Shown: in pieces, positions 41,743 to 50,343 of the stretch
How positions within the stretch are numbered: position 1 is the stretch's first letter
How the letters are laid out: every line of letters starts with the position of its first letter
Assembly: GCA_025352225.1 (NCBI GenBank)
Contig: JANXTT010000024.1
Span: 1-64,000 of the forward strand
DNA from: Mucilaginibacter sp.
GTDB lineage: Bacteria > Bacteroidota > Bacteroidia > Sphingobacteriales > Sphingobacteriaceae
DNA: 64,000 bases
Direction: 5' to 3'
Translations under genes and position numbers: made by a program
Notes under the pieces: model-generated
What the model was told of the DNA's origin: nothing
Databases searched by the model: none
The model's input: only the letters and a program-made list of their open reading frames with translations

Positions 41743-43302
41743 TTATCCATAGCATGCTCTACGGCTTGCTTTAAGCAATAACCGGGGTTGATGCTCAATA
41801 TAAGTAGGGTAAACAATTGACTTACCCGCTACTACTATAGTTAGGTTTAACTCAATTGCAAGCCGTTTAATTTCATAAGCACCTTTTCTGCCTACCGCCG
41901 ATGCCGGGAAGAGTATTTTATTATTTGTTGACTTTTTGATTAGATTGGCTTTTGGTAAAACCCATTCCAGTTTAATGGATTTATTGTTAAAGATATCAGC
42001 AATATCCTGATGCGGTGTTATAATCTGGCTTGATTTGGTAAGTGCTGAACTTTCTAGATCTAGCAATTGTTGAGGTGCCCGAAAATCGTTCAACGTTTCA
42101 CTTTCAGGAAATATTTTGCAAGCCAGATCTAATCTGTCATGCAATTTCTGTATGGGTAAACGAGTCATAAAAACATCAAATGTTCTGCCTCCAAAAACAC
42201 CTTCATCCCAAAGAAAAGGTAAAAGATTTTGCGATATTACCAGGTGCGTAGTTTCGACAGGTATTTTTTTAGCCGCCGCTTGAGCCATTAATTTATCAAA
42301 GCGCAGTAATAAGGAAAATACATTTTTTTTCGATTTGGATAAAATCCGGATATAAAGTATTCTTTGTAATGCAGCAAAGGACAGGTGTATGGTATTTGAA
42401 GCGTTTTTCGTTTTCCAGTTGTAGCGTGCAAGCCTATTGAACCTGTTTTGCCGAAATGGGATAATAAAGAAATCATTTACTGATGCAACAGTAGTTATAT
42501 AAGCGTCTAATTCTGGCCATTTTTCGTCTACTATAAATGTAGTAATCGCTTTTTTCTTATTAATAGGGGTAATTGCAGTGTTTTTAAAACACGTTAAATT
42601 TCCACAGGAATAACAATCATTAAGTTTTGAAGGTTGAAAAACGGGTTTGGGATTGTTAATATTGGGGTCTTTGTTTTTGTTAACACTTTTAAATTTTACG
42701 ATAAGTTTATCGGGAGTAATGTCAATTTCAATTCTGAATGAATAAGCCGACCTAAAACGAAGATCAATATAGTTCCATTTTACAGTAGCGTCCCTGTTTT
42801 TTTCGGCTAGCGAGCCTTTAATAATTTGGGTATGTTTATGCCTTTCAATAATTTCGAAGTGGGCATTCAACGCGGCATCATATAAAGCATTTGAAAGCTG
42901 ACACAAACCTCCGGCTACGGTCGGAATTATACAACCCTCCCTAATTTCCCTCCCTATTACAAACTGCTTACCTATATTGGGATTGCCAATGTACTTCCAA
43001 AAACTAAATATGTTGTTTGCCGGTATTTCAATACCATTCAGCATTTTGGCAGCCGATCGCAGATTTTGAACCTTGCCGGCTGTAAGTATCCAGTTGCTTT
43101 CATTATCATCAATGTTCCAAAGGTCGCTTTCTGATACTGCAATAATGGTTTCGTTTATAAGTTCATCAGTATCTGAAAACTTGCGTACTTCAGAAAATAA
43201 ATTTTGAGATCCACGTTTTATAATAAAAACAAATGATTTTAGCCTGAATATGACGCCTTGCAATAAACTATGGTTTTCAGCTAAGATTTTCGTGGAACTC
43301 AT
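41743..43302 (-). CDS. VanW-domain / glycosyltransferase fusion with altered 3' end
   Basis: The N-terminal half contains a VanW-type domain (NWILTAGKVQNLRSAAKMLNGIEIPANNIFSFWKYIGNPNIGKQFVIGREIREGCIIPTVAGGLCQLSNALYDAALNAHFEIIERHKHT), then a cysteine-bearing linker (CYSCGNLTCFKNT). The C-terminal part resembles a GT-B transferase (NKILFPASAVGRKGAYEIKRLAIELNLTIVVAG, IEHQPRLLLKA). The frame then ends in SRRACYG. One base later, a different frame reads QAVEHAMDKLQSLT and stops, which looks like the natural end. I infer an internal deletion with frameshift. The protein may still be made without its last sub-domain. VanW does not by itself mean glycopeptide resistance. Confidence 0.8.
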   Translation of the reverse strand: MSSTKILAENHSLLQGVIFRLKSFVFIIKRGSQNLFSEVRKFSDTDELINETIIAVSESDLWNIDDNESNWILTAGKVQNLRSAAKMLNGIEIPANNIFSFWKYIGNPNIGKQFVIGREIREGCIIPTVAGGLCQLSNALYDAALNAHFEIIERHKHTQIIKGSLAEKNRDATVKWNYIDLRFRSAYSFRIEIDITPDKLIVKFKSVNKNKDPNINNPKPVFQPSKLNDCYSCGNLTCFKNTAITPINKKKAITTFIVDEKWPELDAYITTVASVNDFFIIPFRQNRFNRLARYNWKTKNASNTIHLSFAALQRILYIRILSKSKKNVFSLLLRFDKLMAQAAAKKIPVETTHLVISQNLLPFLWDEGVFGGRTFDVFMTRLPIQKLHDRLDLACKIFPESETLNDFRAPQQLLDLESSALTKSSQIITPHQDIADIFNNKSIKLEWVLPKANLIKKSTNNKILFPASAVGRKGAYEIKRLAIELNLTIVVAGKSIVYPTYIEHQPRLLLKASRRACYG

Positions 43303-43568
43303 ATTACGCCGTTATAGGGGTTGACGTTGCATGTAAATTTATTCAAAATGCCTAATAAAACAAAAACAATATATTACATAGTGCGAAAATAATATTTGTT
43401 GGTAAAAGGTATTAACGGAATATGATGAGTTTTGAATTAACACCAACCTGAACAAATTAGCCCTTTATTGGTTTTTTCTTGTTTTAATATATAGGATTAT
43501 ATTTTATACCCATTATAGTTTAGAAGTCATGCTGATAAAATTGTAATGTCTATGTATTGCATTAATTA

Positions 43569-44117
43569 TTACTTCCCCAATACCTCTAATACGAAAAAAA
43601 AGATGGCTACGCTGGCAAAGCCCAGGCTAATTAACCAGTATATTCGTTTTTTAACAAGGATAGAAATTGCGCCGATGGCTATGGCTATTTGAAACAGCGT
43701 TACCGACCGGGCGAGGGTATTATGGCTTTGTACATGCGCATGCGATTCCGCTTCGGCCTCTTTGGCTTTGTCCATTATTTCTTTTTGTTGAGCCTTATTT
43801 TCTTTAAGCTTCTGCTCGTCGGCGGGGATGGGCTGTTTGCCAAGTGCCTTGAGTATTTTACCGTTTGATGCCAATATTTCAGCTTTGATACCTTTGGCTT
43901 GGTAATAAGCCCATTGGTCGCTGGCATGTATCTGACTCAACATTGACTCGTCGGCATGGTGAGCCGCAATTAAGCTGGTAATGGCGGAGAATACCGCGAT
44001 GATGGCCGTTGTTAAGGCAACATATACTACCCATTTGTTTCCTTCGGCCTCGGCATGGTGAGCCCCTTCATGTATATGTTCGTGTAACGATTCGGTGGGA
44101 TCTTCTAATTCTTCCAT
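43569..44117 (-). CDS. DUF4337-family membrane protein
   Basis: A 182-residue protein from the ATG at 44117 (MEELEDPTESLHEHIHEGAHHAEAEGNKWVVYVALTTAIIAVFSAITSLIAAHHADESML). One N-terminal helix, a charged coiled-coil middle (DEQKLKENKAQQKEIMDKAKEAEAESHAHVQ) and two C-terminal helices match DUF4337. The histidine-rich N-terminus (HEHIHEGAHHAEAEG) could bind metal. Function is unknown. The spacing to tsaB is large, so it probably has its own promoter or a read-through transcript. Confidence 0.85.
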   Translation of the reverse strand: MEELEDPTESLHEHIHEGAHHAEAEGNKWVVYVALTTAIIAVFSAITSLIAAHHADESMLSQIHASDQWAYYQAKGIKAEILASNGKILKALGKQPIPADEQKLKENKAQQKEIMDKAKEAEAESHAHVQSHNTLARSVTLFQIAIAIGAISILVKKRIYWLISLGFASVAIFFFVLEVLGK

Positions 44118-44267
44118 GGGTATTGGTTTATAAATTCTAAACGTAAATGTAAAACTAAAAAGTATATTGCAGTATTGGCATCGCGTAAAACAGAGCAACA
44201 CTAGTTAACGTTTTAGAGCGGTTTTGTTTATTTAAAATTAGGTGTGCACTTAGCGGTTTTACAAAGG

Positions 44268-44972
44268 TTAACCCTGAGTTTTTTTAACCCCGGCAATAAA
44301 ATCCTTGAGGTAATAAGGTTCAAAATAGGCCACGTCAACAAAGTTGTTATTGTTAAAGTTTTGCAAAGCGGGGCTTAACAGATCCCTTGCCGAATTAACA
44401 AAGTCCACCATGTTAATAAACAAGGCATTAGGGTTATGACCCAGGGTTGCTTTACATTTCTCGGCACCATCGCCAAAAAATATCATTTGTTGGGTAGATA
44501 ATAGATCATCAAAACTATTCTCATTGATAACCTCGGCACTGGTAGGTTTTATTTGCTTGCCATGTGCATCAAAAATGGCAGTATAAACTTCCATGCGGCG
44601 GGCGTCAATCATGGGGCAAAGCAAGGTGTTGGGCTCAATATTTATCTCCTTACGGGATATAAGCCCATGCGCCATTGCTGCTAAGGTTTCAACAGATATA
44701 AGTGGTTTATCAAGCGAAAAGCATAAACCTTTTGCCGTTGATACCCCTATGCGCAAACCCGTGTATGAGCCGGGCCCGCAACTAACTGCAACAGCATCCA
44801 GCAGGGCATAAGCTAATCCTGCTTCTTTAAAAACTTCGGCTATATACAGGGTTATAACTTCGGCATGTATGTTACGCTGGTTAATTTCGCGCAGGGCAAG
44901 TATGTTATTATCCGCCGCTAAGGCAACAGAGCACGATGTGGTGGCGGTTTCTATAAGCAGTAATAAACTCAT
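44268..44972 (-). CDS. tsaB: tRNA threonylcarbamoyladenosine biosynthesis protein TsaB
   Basis: Partner of TsaD and TsaE in t6A37 formation on ANN-decoding tRNAs. I use the ATG at 44972 (MSLLLLIETATTSCSVALAAD), 234 residues; the track's longer start runs back over yidD. Signatures are LLIETATTSCSVALA, ALLDAVAVSCGPGSYTGLRIGVSTAKGLCFSLDKPLISVETLAAMA and MIDARRMEVYTAIFD. The start is only four bases after the yidD stop, so it is cotranscribed with rnpA and yidD. Confidence 0.95.
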   Translation of the reverse strand: MSLLLLIETATTSCSVALAADNNILALREINQRNIHAEVITLYIAEVFKEAGLAYALLDAVAVSCGPGSYTGLRIGVSTAKGLCFSLDKPLISVETLAAMAHGLISRKEINIEPNTLLCPMIDARRMEVYTAIFDAHGKQIKPTSAEVINENSFDDLLSTQQMIFFGDGAEKCKATLGHNPNALFINMVDFVNSARDLLSPALQNFNNNNFVDVAYFEPYYLKDFIAGVKKTQG

Positions 44973-44976
44973 ATTT

Positions 44977-45219
44977 TTAGGGTACAGGGTCGTGCCCGTG
45001 GCCACCCCAGGGGTTGCAGCGGGCAATGCGTTTCAAAGTTAACCATCCGCCCTTAAAGGCGCCATGTTTTTTTATGGCCTCCATGCCAAATTGCGAACAA
45101 GTTGGGGTGTAGCGACATTGCTGGCCCAGCAAGGGTGATAGTAAATATTGGTACCCCCTGATGAGCACTATAAAAATACCGCCAATAAACCATTGCACTA
45201 TACGTATAATTGCGCCCAT
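44977..45219 (-). CDS. yidD: Membrane protein insertion efficiency factor YidD
   Basis: An 80-residue basic protein with [80 protein letters not shown]. The [15 protein letters not shown] and GHDPVP motifs are diagnostic. It assists the YidC insertase. Its start codon overlaps the rnpA stop by one base. In most bacteria the order is rpmH-rnpA-yidD-yidC; here yidC is replaced by tsaB. Confidence 0.95.
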   Translation of the reverse strand: MGAIIRIVQWFIGGIFIVLIRGYQYLLSPLLGQQCRYTPTCSQFGMEAIKKHGAFKGGWLTLKRIARCNPWGGHGHDPVP

Positions 45220-45599
45220 TATTTAAGTTGCGCGCAAATTTGCATCAGTGCCTTTTGCATTTTCTTCTCAAAAAAATCATACTGGGGTATCTCTTTACCT
45301 ATAAAACCGATAGATAATACCAGCGTTTTATCCACGGCAAGCAAATGATTGTAAAGGTATTGTTGTTTAAGCATGCGATAGGCTTCACGCATACGGCGTT
45401 TGATCAGATTACGATCTACAGCATGTTTATAACGCTTTTTTGATACTGCAAATACTACTTGCGCGGCAAACGGCTCACTTACCGGCGAGACAAGCATAGC
45501 AACCTTATATGGGTAGCATAAAAAAGAAGAACCGTTATGAAAAAGCCCTTCAATAAGCTTTTTATTACATAACCGTTCTTCTTTTTTAAATGTATACAT
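45219..45599 (-). CDS. rnpA: Ribonuclease P protein component
   Basis: Protein subunit of RNase P that assists the catalytic RNA in 5' tRNA maturation. The 126 residues contain the signature [18 protein letters not shown] and the early [17 protein letters not shown]. It lies about 70 bases downstream of rpmH, overlapping yidD by one base at its 3' end. Confidence 0.95.
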   Translation of the reverse strand: MYTFKKEERLCNKKLIEGLFHNGSSFLCYPYKVAMLVSPVSEPFAAQVVFAVSKKRYKHAVDRNLIKRRMREAYRMLKQQYLYNHLLAVDKTLVLSIGFIGKEIPQYDFFEKKMQKALMQICAQLK

Positions 45600-45672
45600 A
45601 CAATTGCAACTGAACCGAAAAATAAATATTACCCGGCGGCACCAGCCCGATTAACGGGAAGCAATCGGCGTA

Positions 45673-45831
45673 CTATGCTTTATGGCGACGTTCGTCAGAT
45701 ACTGACAATCTTTTTCTTCCTTTTGCTCTACGTGAAGCTAAAATTCTTCTGCCATTAGCAGTTGACATACGCTCACGGAATCCGTGTTTATTTCTTCTTT
45801 TACGCTGAGAAGGCTGAAACGTTCTTTTCAT
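45673..45831 (-). CDS. rpmH: 50S ribosomal protein L34 (absent from ORF track)
   Basis: A 52-residue gene too short for the track. The minus strand translates [52 protein letters not shown], ending at TAG. The text [22 protein letters not shown] and [18 protein letters not shown] is unmistakable L34. It is followed by rnpA and preceded by an unusually good promoter at 45871-45901. Confidence 0.98.
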   Translation of the reverse strand: MKRTFQPSQRKRRNKHGFRERMSTANGRRILASRRAKGRKRLSVSDERRHKA

Positions 45832-45870
45832 GACTATTTACTTATATACGCTGTTTTAAAAACAAGAGCG

Positions 45871-45901
45871 CAAATATAGTGTAGTTTTTTCACAATTCAA
45901 A
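45871..45901 (-). promoter_or_regulatory. Strong consensus Bacteroidota promoter of rpmH-rnpA
   Basis: On the minus strand TTTG (45898-45901) is followed by exactly 19 bases and TATATTTG (45871-45878), which matches the -33/-7 consensus. Transcription would begin near 45865, about 35 bases before the rpmH ATG. Confidence 0.75.
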
Positions 45902-46036
45902 CGGCGTTTGTGTTTTTATTGTAGATAGTTTTTTTGAATATGACTCGGTGTTTGATGATGTATCTTGTAAAGTATTAAGCAGTCTCGCATGTCGTTCTTA
46001 ATAACATTCAGATAAGAATGCTCAAATTAGACTAAA

Positions 46037-46627
46037 TCATATACAAAACTCGTCCTTTTCTTTATCTTCCTGCCAGGTATATTCTATCTCCCGCGCAATT
46101 TTGCGGGCGAATTCTGCCCCGTGAATATCCTTTAAAAATCCAAGTGTCATATCCATACCCGCGCTAACACCCGATGACGTGTAATACTTGCCCGCAACTA
46201 TCCACCGAGCCTGGTTTATCCATTGAACAAGCGGCCCCTGTGTTTTTACCCAGTCCAATGCACGCTTGTTTGAAGTTGCTCGTTTATAATCTAACAAACC
46301 TGTTTTTGCTAGTAAAGCGCTGCCAGTGCATACCGTTAAAACGTATTGACTATTTATGGCTGTTTGTTTTATCAATTGAATTAATGGTACATTGCCAACT
46401 TCTATGCGGGCGCCAAATCCACCTGGAATTATAAATATATCGGTACCATTACTAATACTTTCTAAACTATCGCTGCAGATTTTTACGCCATGTGTATTAT
46501 GAACTAAGCCACCCATTTGCGAATAAAAATATACCTGATAATAATCCTTTAATCGCCCCAGAATTTCTACAGGGCCAAATACATCCAGTGTTTCAAAGTC
46601 GTTGAACAATAGCACGGATACTTTCAT
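46037..46627 (-). CDS. DJ-1/PfpI family protein (glutamine amidotransferase-like)
   Basis: A 196-residue class I amidotransferase-fold protein. Early wording MKVSVLLFNDFETLDVFGPVEILGRL and the nucleophile elbow YVLTVCTGSALLAKTGLLDYKRATSNKRALDWV place it near isonitrile hydratase-type and AraC-regulator-type members. SSGVSAGMDMTLGFL is also typical. Actual substrate unknown. It begins five bases after the mscL stop, so the two are cotranscribed. Confidence 0.9.
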   Translation of the reverse strand: MKVSVLLFNDFETLDVFGPVEILGRLKDYYQVYFYSQMGGLVHNTHGVKICSDSLESISNGTDIFIIPGGFGARIEVGNVPLIQLIKQTAINSQYVLTVCTGSALLAKTGLLDYKRATSNKRALDWVKTQGPLVQWINQARWIVAGKYYTSSGVSAGMDMTLGFLKDIHGAEFARKIAREIEYTWQEDKEKDEFCI

Positions 46628-46632
46628 TATAC

Positions 46633-47037
46633 TTAAACTTTATTAGCCAGCAGATCCCTGATCTCGGTTAACAACAGCTCTTCTTTAGTAGGAGGTATGG
46701 GTACGGTTGGTACTTCGGCTTCCTTGCGTTTCATCCTGTTTATGCCTTTAATAACTAGGAATATGATGAATGCAATAATTATAAAGTCGATCACGTTGTT
46801 AATAAACAAGCCGTAATTAATAGCCACTTCAGGGGTTTTACCGATAGCCGGTTTTAAAACGTATTTAACATTCTTAAAGTCGATGCCATTTAATACTAGC
46901 CCGATTGGAGGCATAATAACATCAGTAACTAAGGATGTTACAATTTTACCAAAAGCGGCACCAATAATAACACCTACAGCCAAATCGACAACATTGCCCC
47001 TAACTGCAAATTCTTTAAATTCTTTAACCAGTCCCAT
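46633..47037 (-). CDS. mscL: Large-conductance mechanosensitive channel MscL
   Basis: A pentameric inner-membrane tension valve for osmotic downshift. The 134 residues start [54 protein letters not shown], the standard N-terminal helix and first pore helix, and the second membrane helix is [25 protein letters not shown]. The gene is first in a two-gene unit with the DJ-1/PfpI protein. Confidence 0.96.
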   Translation of the reverse strand: MGLVKEFKEFAVRGNVVDLAVGVIIGAAFGKIVTSLVTDVIMPPIGLVLNGIDFKNVKYVLKPAIGKTPEVAINYGLFINNVIDFIIIAFIIFLVIKGINRMKRKEAEVPTVPIPPTKEELLLTEIRDLLANKV

Positions 47038-47194
47038 ATTTATTGGTTTATGAGTATATAATGCAAGTTATTAAATGATTTTTAAAAAAAGCGAACATTT
47101 TTTTGTTTATGCGGTTAATAGTTTCAAAAAAATTAAGGTGATGATGCCGATGCTATTGCGCATAACGAACAAAAAGCCTGCAATATCATGCTTT

Positions 47195-47222
47195 TTTGTT
47201 CGGCCTAATTAATGTATTTTTG
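47195..47222 (+). promoter_or_regulatory. Candidate promoter of rpoN
   Basis: TTTG (47195-47198), 16 bases, then TATTTTTG (47215-47222), with the rpoN ATG 12 bases further. The spacing is slightly shorter than the 19-base norm but identical to that of the 49103 promoter. Confidence 0.5.
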
Positions 47223-47234
47223 CCACAGTCCATT

Positions 47235-48713
47235 ATGTTAAAACAAAATTTACAACAAAAGCTTCTACAAAAACTATCGCCGCAGCAAATACAATTTATC
47301 AAGCTGTTGCAAGTCCCTACTGTGTCTTTAGATACCCGTATAAAGGAAGAGCTCGAAGAAAATCCTGCACTGGAAGACTTTAGCCTTTCCAATATGAGTG
47401 AACCCGACGAGCAGTATCCCGATAAGGACCCTGATGATGATAACTTTAGCAAGGACGATAATGAGCAGAGTGATTTTGATGAGTTTAATATAGACGACTA
47501 CCTGCAGGACGATAACGTAAACGACTACGGTTCGCGCTATGACCAAAATGGCGATGACGATGAGGAACGTAAGGAAATGCCGATAGCTATACAATCATCG
47601 TTTTTTGAAAGTTTGCAGAACCAACTTGACTTGTTGCCACTGTCTGACAAAGATTTTAGCATAGGCGAGCAGATTATTGGTAGTTTGGATGATGATGGTT
47701 ACCTGCGCAGGCCAATAATGTCGATAACTGACGACCTGGCGTTTTCGCGGAATATTATGGCCGAAGATGAAGAGGTAGAGGATATGTTAAAGGTGATACA
47801 AAGCTTTGACCCTGCCGGTGTTGGCGCTCGTGATTTACAGGAGTGCCTGCTTATCCAGTTACGGAAAAAGGACGCTAATGACCCCATTGTAAAAAAAGCC
47901 ATCAAAGTTGTGGAGGATTACCTGGACGAGTTTACCCGCAAACACTATGATAAGTTGGAGCGATCGTTAGGTATGAATTCTATGGAGCTAAAAGGGGTGG
48001 TGAACGAGATACTAAAGCTTAACCCTAAGCCCGGCGACTCAAACGAGGTAAATACAAAGCAAATGCAGGTTATTCCGGATTTTCATATCAGTAATAATGA
48101 TGGTGTGCTGATATTGACCTTAAATTCAAAAAATGCTCCCGAACTGCGTGTAAGCCGCTCATATCAGGATATGTTTGAGCACTATGATAAATCGGCGCAA
48201 AAGGATAAAAAAATGCGGGAGGCTGTGCAATTTGTTAAGCAAAAGCTCGATTCGGCAAAGTGGTTTATTGATGCAATAAAGCAACGGCAGCAAACGCTGC
48301 TTAAAACCATGAATGCCATAATGCATTATCAATACGAGTTTTTTCTGACTGGCGATGAGCGTAACCTGCGCCCCATGATATTAAAGGATATTGCCGACAG
48401 GATAGCGATGGATATTTCAACCGTGTCGCGCGTGGCCAACTCCAAATATGTACAAACCGAGTTTGGCACTTTTCTGCTTAAATCGTTCTTCTCCGAAGCG
48501 ATACAGATGGAGAGTGGCGAAGAGGTATCAAACAAAGAGGTTAAAAAGATACTTGAGGACTTTATAGGAGCCGAAGATAAACTGCACCCTTTAGCCGATG
48601 AAAAGCTTACAGAGATACTAAAAGAACGCGGCTACAACATAGCCCGTCGTACTGTAGCCAAATACCGCGAGCAAATGAATATCCCGGTAGCCCGGTTAAG
48701 GAAAGAGTTGTAA
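47235..48713 (+). CDS. rpoN: RNA polymerase sigma-54 factor RpoN
   Basis: Sigma-54, which needs an AAA+ activator to open promoters. I use the ATG at 47235 (MLKQNLQQKLLQKLSPQQIQFIKLLQVPTVSLDTRIKEELEENPAL), 492 residues. The N-terminal Q-rich activator-interacting region is followed by an acidic stretch (DKDPDDDNFSKDDNEQSDFDEFNIDDY), the core-binding domain (IIGSLDDDGYLRRP, FDPAGVGARDLQECLLIQL), the helix-turn-helix (RIAMDISTVSRVANSKYVQTEFGTFLLKSFFS) and the RpoN box (ARRTVAKYREQMNIP). No cognate activator is adjacent. Confidence 0.96.
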   Translation: MLKQNLQQKLLQKLSPQQIQFIKLLQVPTVSLDTRIKEELEENPALEDFSLSNMSEPDEQYPDKDPDDDNFSKDDNEQSDFDEFNIDDYLQDDNVNDYGSRYDQNGDDDEERKEMPIAIQSSFFESLQNQLDLLPLSDKDFSIGEQIIGSLDDDGYLRRPIMSITDDLAFSRNIMAEDEEVEDMLKVIQSFDPAGVGARDLQECLLIQLRKKDANDPIVKKAIKVVEDYLDEFTRKHYDKLERSLGMNSMELKGVVNEILKLNPKPGDSNEVNTKQMQVIPDFHISNNDGVLILTLNSKNAPELRVSRSYQDMFEHYDKSAQKDKKMREAVQFVKQKLDSAKWFIDAIKQRQQTLLKTMNAIMHYQYEFFLTGDERNLRPMILKDIADRIAMDISTVSRVANSKYVQTEFGTFLLKSFFSEAIQMESGEEVSNKEVKKILEDFIGAEDKLHPLADEKLTEILKERGYNIARRTVAKYREQMNIPVARLRKEL

Positions 48714-48781
48714 TAGGGGGAGAATATATAGCAAACCATGTACTTTTTTAAACATAATTTTTATTTTTAAATTTATTACAA

Positions 48782-48789
48782 TATATTTG
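48782..48789 (+). promoter_or_regulatory. Candidate -7 element of rpmE2
   Basis: TATATTTG matches TAnnTTTG, with TTTT 19 bases upstream in place of TTTG. It lies 31 bases before the rpmE2 ATG. Confidence 0.5.
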
Positions 48790-48820
48790 CGCCTCTTTTG
48801 AAAAGGAATATATTAATAAG

Positions 48821-49066
48821 ATGAAAAAAGATTTGCATCCATCCAGCTATAGATTTGTTGTTTTTAAAGATTTGTCTAACGACTATGCTTTTTTAACAAA
48901 ATCATGTATCGATACCAAAGAATCCATAAAATGGGAAGACGGTAACGAATACCCACTTGTAAAATTAGAAATTTCGCATACATCGCACCCATTCTTTACA
49001 GGTAAGATGAAGCTTATTGATACAGCAGGCCGTATTGATAAATTCAAGACCCGTTACAAGCGATAA
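48821..49066 (+). CDS. rpmE2: 50S ribosomal protein L31 type B (zinc-free)
   Basis: An 81-residue ribosomal protein with [31 protein letters not shown] and [30 protein letters not shown]. Only one cysteine remains, so the CxxC zinc site of type A L31 is missing. Type B paralogues replace L31 under zinc limitation in some bacteria; in Bacteroidota this form is usual. It is single, ended by the hairpin at 49092. Confidence 0.95.
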   Translation: MKKDLHPSSYRFVVFKDLSNDYAFLTKSCIDTKESIKWEDGNEYPLVKLEISHTSHPFFTGKMKLIDTAGRIDKFKTRYKR

Positions 49067-49091
49067 TCATTAATAAAAAATAAAATAATTG

Positions 49092-49125
49092 AAAGTCCGG
49101 GCTTTGCAGTCCGGACTTTTTTTAT
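49092..49125 (+). terminator. Intrinsic terminator of rpmE2, overlapping the next promoter
   Basis: AAAGTCCGG (49092-49100) pairs with CCGGACTTT (49111-49119), followed by seven T. The loop carries TTTG and the T tract merges into TATTTTTG, so termination and new initiation overlap here. Confidence 0.85.
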
Positions 49126-49130
49126 TTTTG
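49103..49130 (+). promoter_or_regulatory. Candidate promoter within the rpmE2 terminator
   Basis: TTTG (49103-49106) in the hairpin loop, 16 bases, then TATTTTTG (49123-49130). The ATG of the nucleotidyltransferase gene is at 49135, so the transcript would be leaderless or nearly so. Confidence 0.5.
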
Positions 49131-49134
49131 CCCC

Positions 49135-50322
49135 ATGGCAATTATCCTGTTCGACGATAGCGCACACCAATCGCTGCTGCCCTTAACTTTTACGCGCCCT
49201 GTTGCCGATATGCGCATCGGTATACTAACCATTGCAGAAAAGTGGGCCAAATGTTTAAATCTGCCATTTTCTTTTCACACGCAATCTTATCTGGAGAGTA
49301 AATTTCCGATGCGATTAGAGCCGCGTAACTTGTTTCTTAATGGTTCGGTTTGCCCAGACGAGAACTTGCTGGAAGCTATTTACAAACTACACGCAGGTTC
49401 TGCTTTGATGAAAGATGGACTTTTTATAGCGGTAAAGTTAAATGAATGGGATGCAGCAGATTTTGATGCATCCAATCCGGCAGCGTATGAATCCGTAAAT
49501 TATGCTGGCGAATTTGTTAAGATTAAGCACCCCGAAGATGTTTTTAAGCATAATGCTACGGAGTTGGGTAAAGATTTTAAACTACTTACCCAAGGTCGGT
49601 CCAGCGCGAGTTTAAGCACTACAAATGTTTTTATTGGTGATAATTTTTTTGCCGAAGAAGGAGCCGAAGCGGAGTGTTCAACATTTAACAGCAAAGGCGG
49701 CCCTGTTTACTTAGGTAAAAACTCATCGGTTTGGGAAGGTAGCCATATTCGCGGGGCGTTTTCGTTAGGTGATAATTCGCAGGTAAAAATGGGGGCCAAA
49801 ATTTATGGGGGCACCACCATTGGCCCATTTTGCAGGGTAGGCGGCGAAGTTAGCAATGCAGTAATATGGGGTTATTCATCTAAGGGACACGAGGGATTTT
49901 TGGGCAACTCGGTGCTGGGAGAGTGGTGCAATATAGGTGCCGACTCTAATAATTCCAACCTGAAAAACAACTACGACGAAGTAAAACTATGGGATTACAC
50001 AACCCAGAGTTTCCGTAAAACCGGACTTCAATTTTGTGGGCTCATCATGGGCGACCATGCTAAATGTGGTATCAATACCATGTTTAACACAGGTACGGTA
50101 GTGGGTGTTAGCGCCAATGTTTTTGGTGCGGGTTATCCGCGTAATTTTATTCCAGATTTTGCCTGGGGTGGTGCGCATGGATTTGATGTATATAGCCTCA
50201 ACAAAATGTTTGATACGGCTAAAAAAGTTTATGAACGCCGCGATGGGCGTGCTTTTGATGAAACTGAGCAAAATATACTGGAAAAGGTATTTGAACTAAC
50301 AGAAACATATAGAAAATTTTAA
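49135..50322 (+). CDS. GlmU-like sugar nucleotidyltransferase with left-handed beta-helix
   Basis: A 395-residue two-domain protein. The N-terminal half (MAIILFDDSAHQSLLPLTFTRPVADMRIGILTIAEKWAKCLN) is a degenerate nucleotidyltransferase domain; the C-terminal half has hexapeptide repeats (GDNSQVKMGAKIYGGTTIGPFCRVGGEVSNAVIWGYSSKGHEGFLGNSVLGEWCNIGADSNNSNLKNNYDEVKLW). It resembles Bacteroidota proteins annotated as putative sugar nucleotidyltransferase/GlmU-like, possibly acting on hexosamine phosphates. Precise substrate is unknown. tpiA follows after 21 bases and is probably cotranscribed. Confidence 0.85.
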   Translation: MAIILFDDSAHQSLLPLTFTRPVADMRIGILTIAEKWAKCLNLPFSFHTQSYLESKFPMRLEPRNLFLNGSVCPDENLLEAIYKLHAGSALMKDGLFIAVKLNEWDAADFDASNPAAYESVNYAGEFVKIKHPEDVFKHNATELGKDFKLLTQGRSSASLSTTNVFIGDNFFAEEGAEAECSTFNSKGGPVYLGKNSSVWEGSHIRGAFSLGDNSQVKMGAKIYGGTTIGPFCRVGGEVSNAVIWGYSSKGHEGFLGNSVLGEWCNIGADSNNSNLKNNYDEVKLWDYTTQSFRKTGLQFCGLIMGDHAKCGINTMFNTGTVVGVSANVFGAGYPRNFIPDFAWGGAHGFDVYSLNKMFDTAKKVYERRDGRAFDETEQNILEKVFELTETYRKF

Positions 50323-50343
50323 CTATCACAATAAATAAGTAAA

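Noticed and set aside
41743-43302. VanW gene considered as a vancomycin-resistance determinant
   Set aside because: No vanA/vanH/vanX or van regulator genes; VanW domains occur widely without resistance, and here it is fused to a glycosyltransferase-like part.
43303-43568. Spacer checked for a small gene or RNA
   Set aside because: No start-stop frame with motif, no hairpin and no tRNA-like fold were seen.
45600-46037. rpmH-rnpA region considered as the replication origin
   Set aside because: No dnaA, no cluster of DnaA boxes and no gidA/mnmG-type neighbours are visible.
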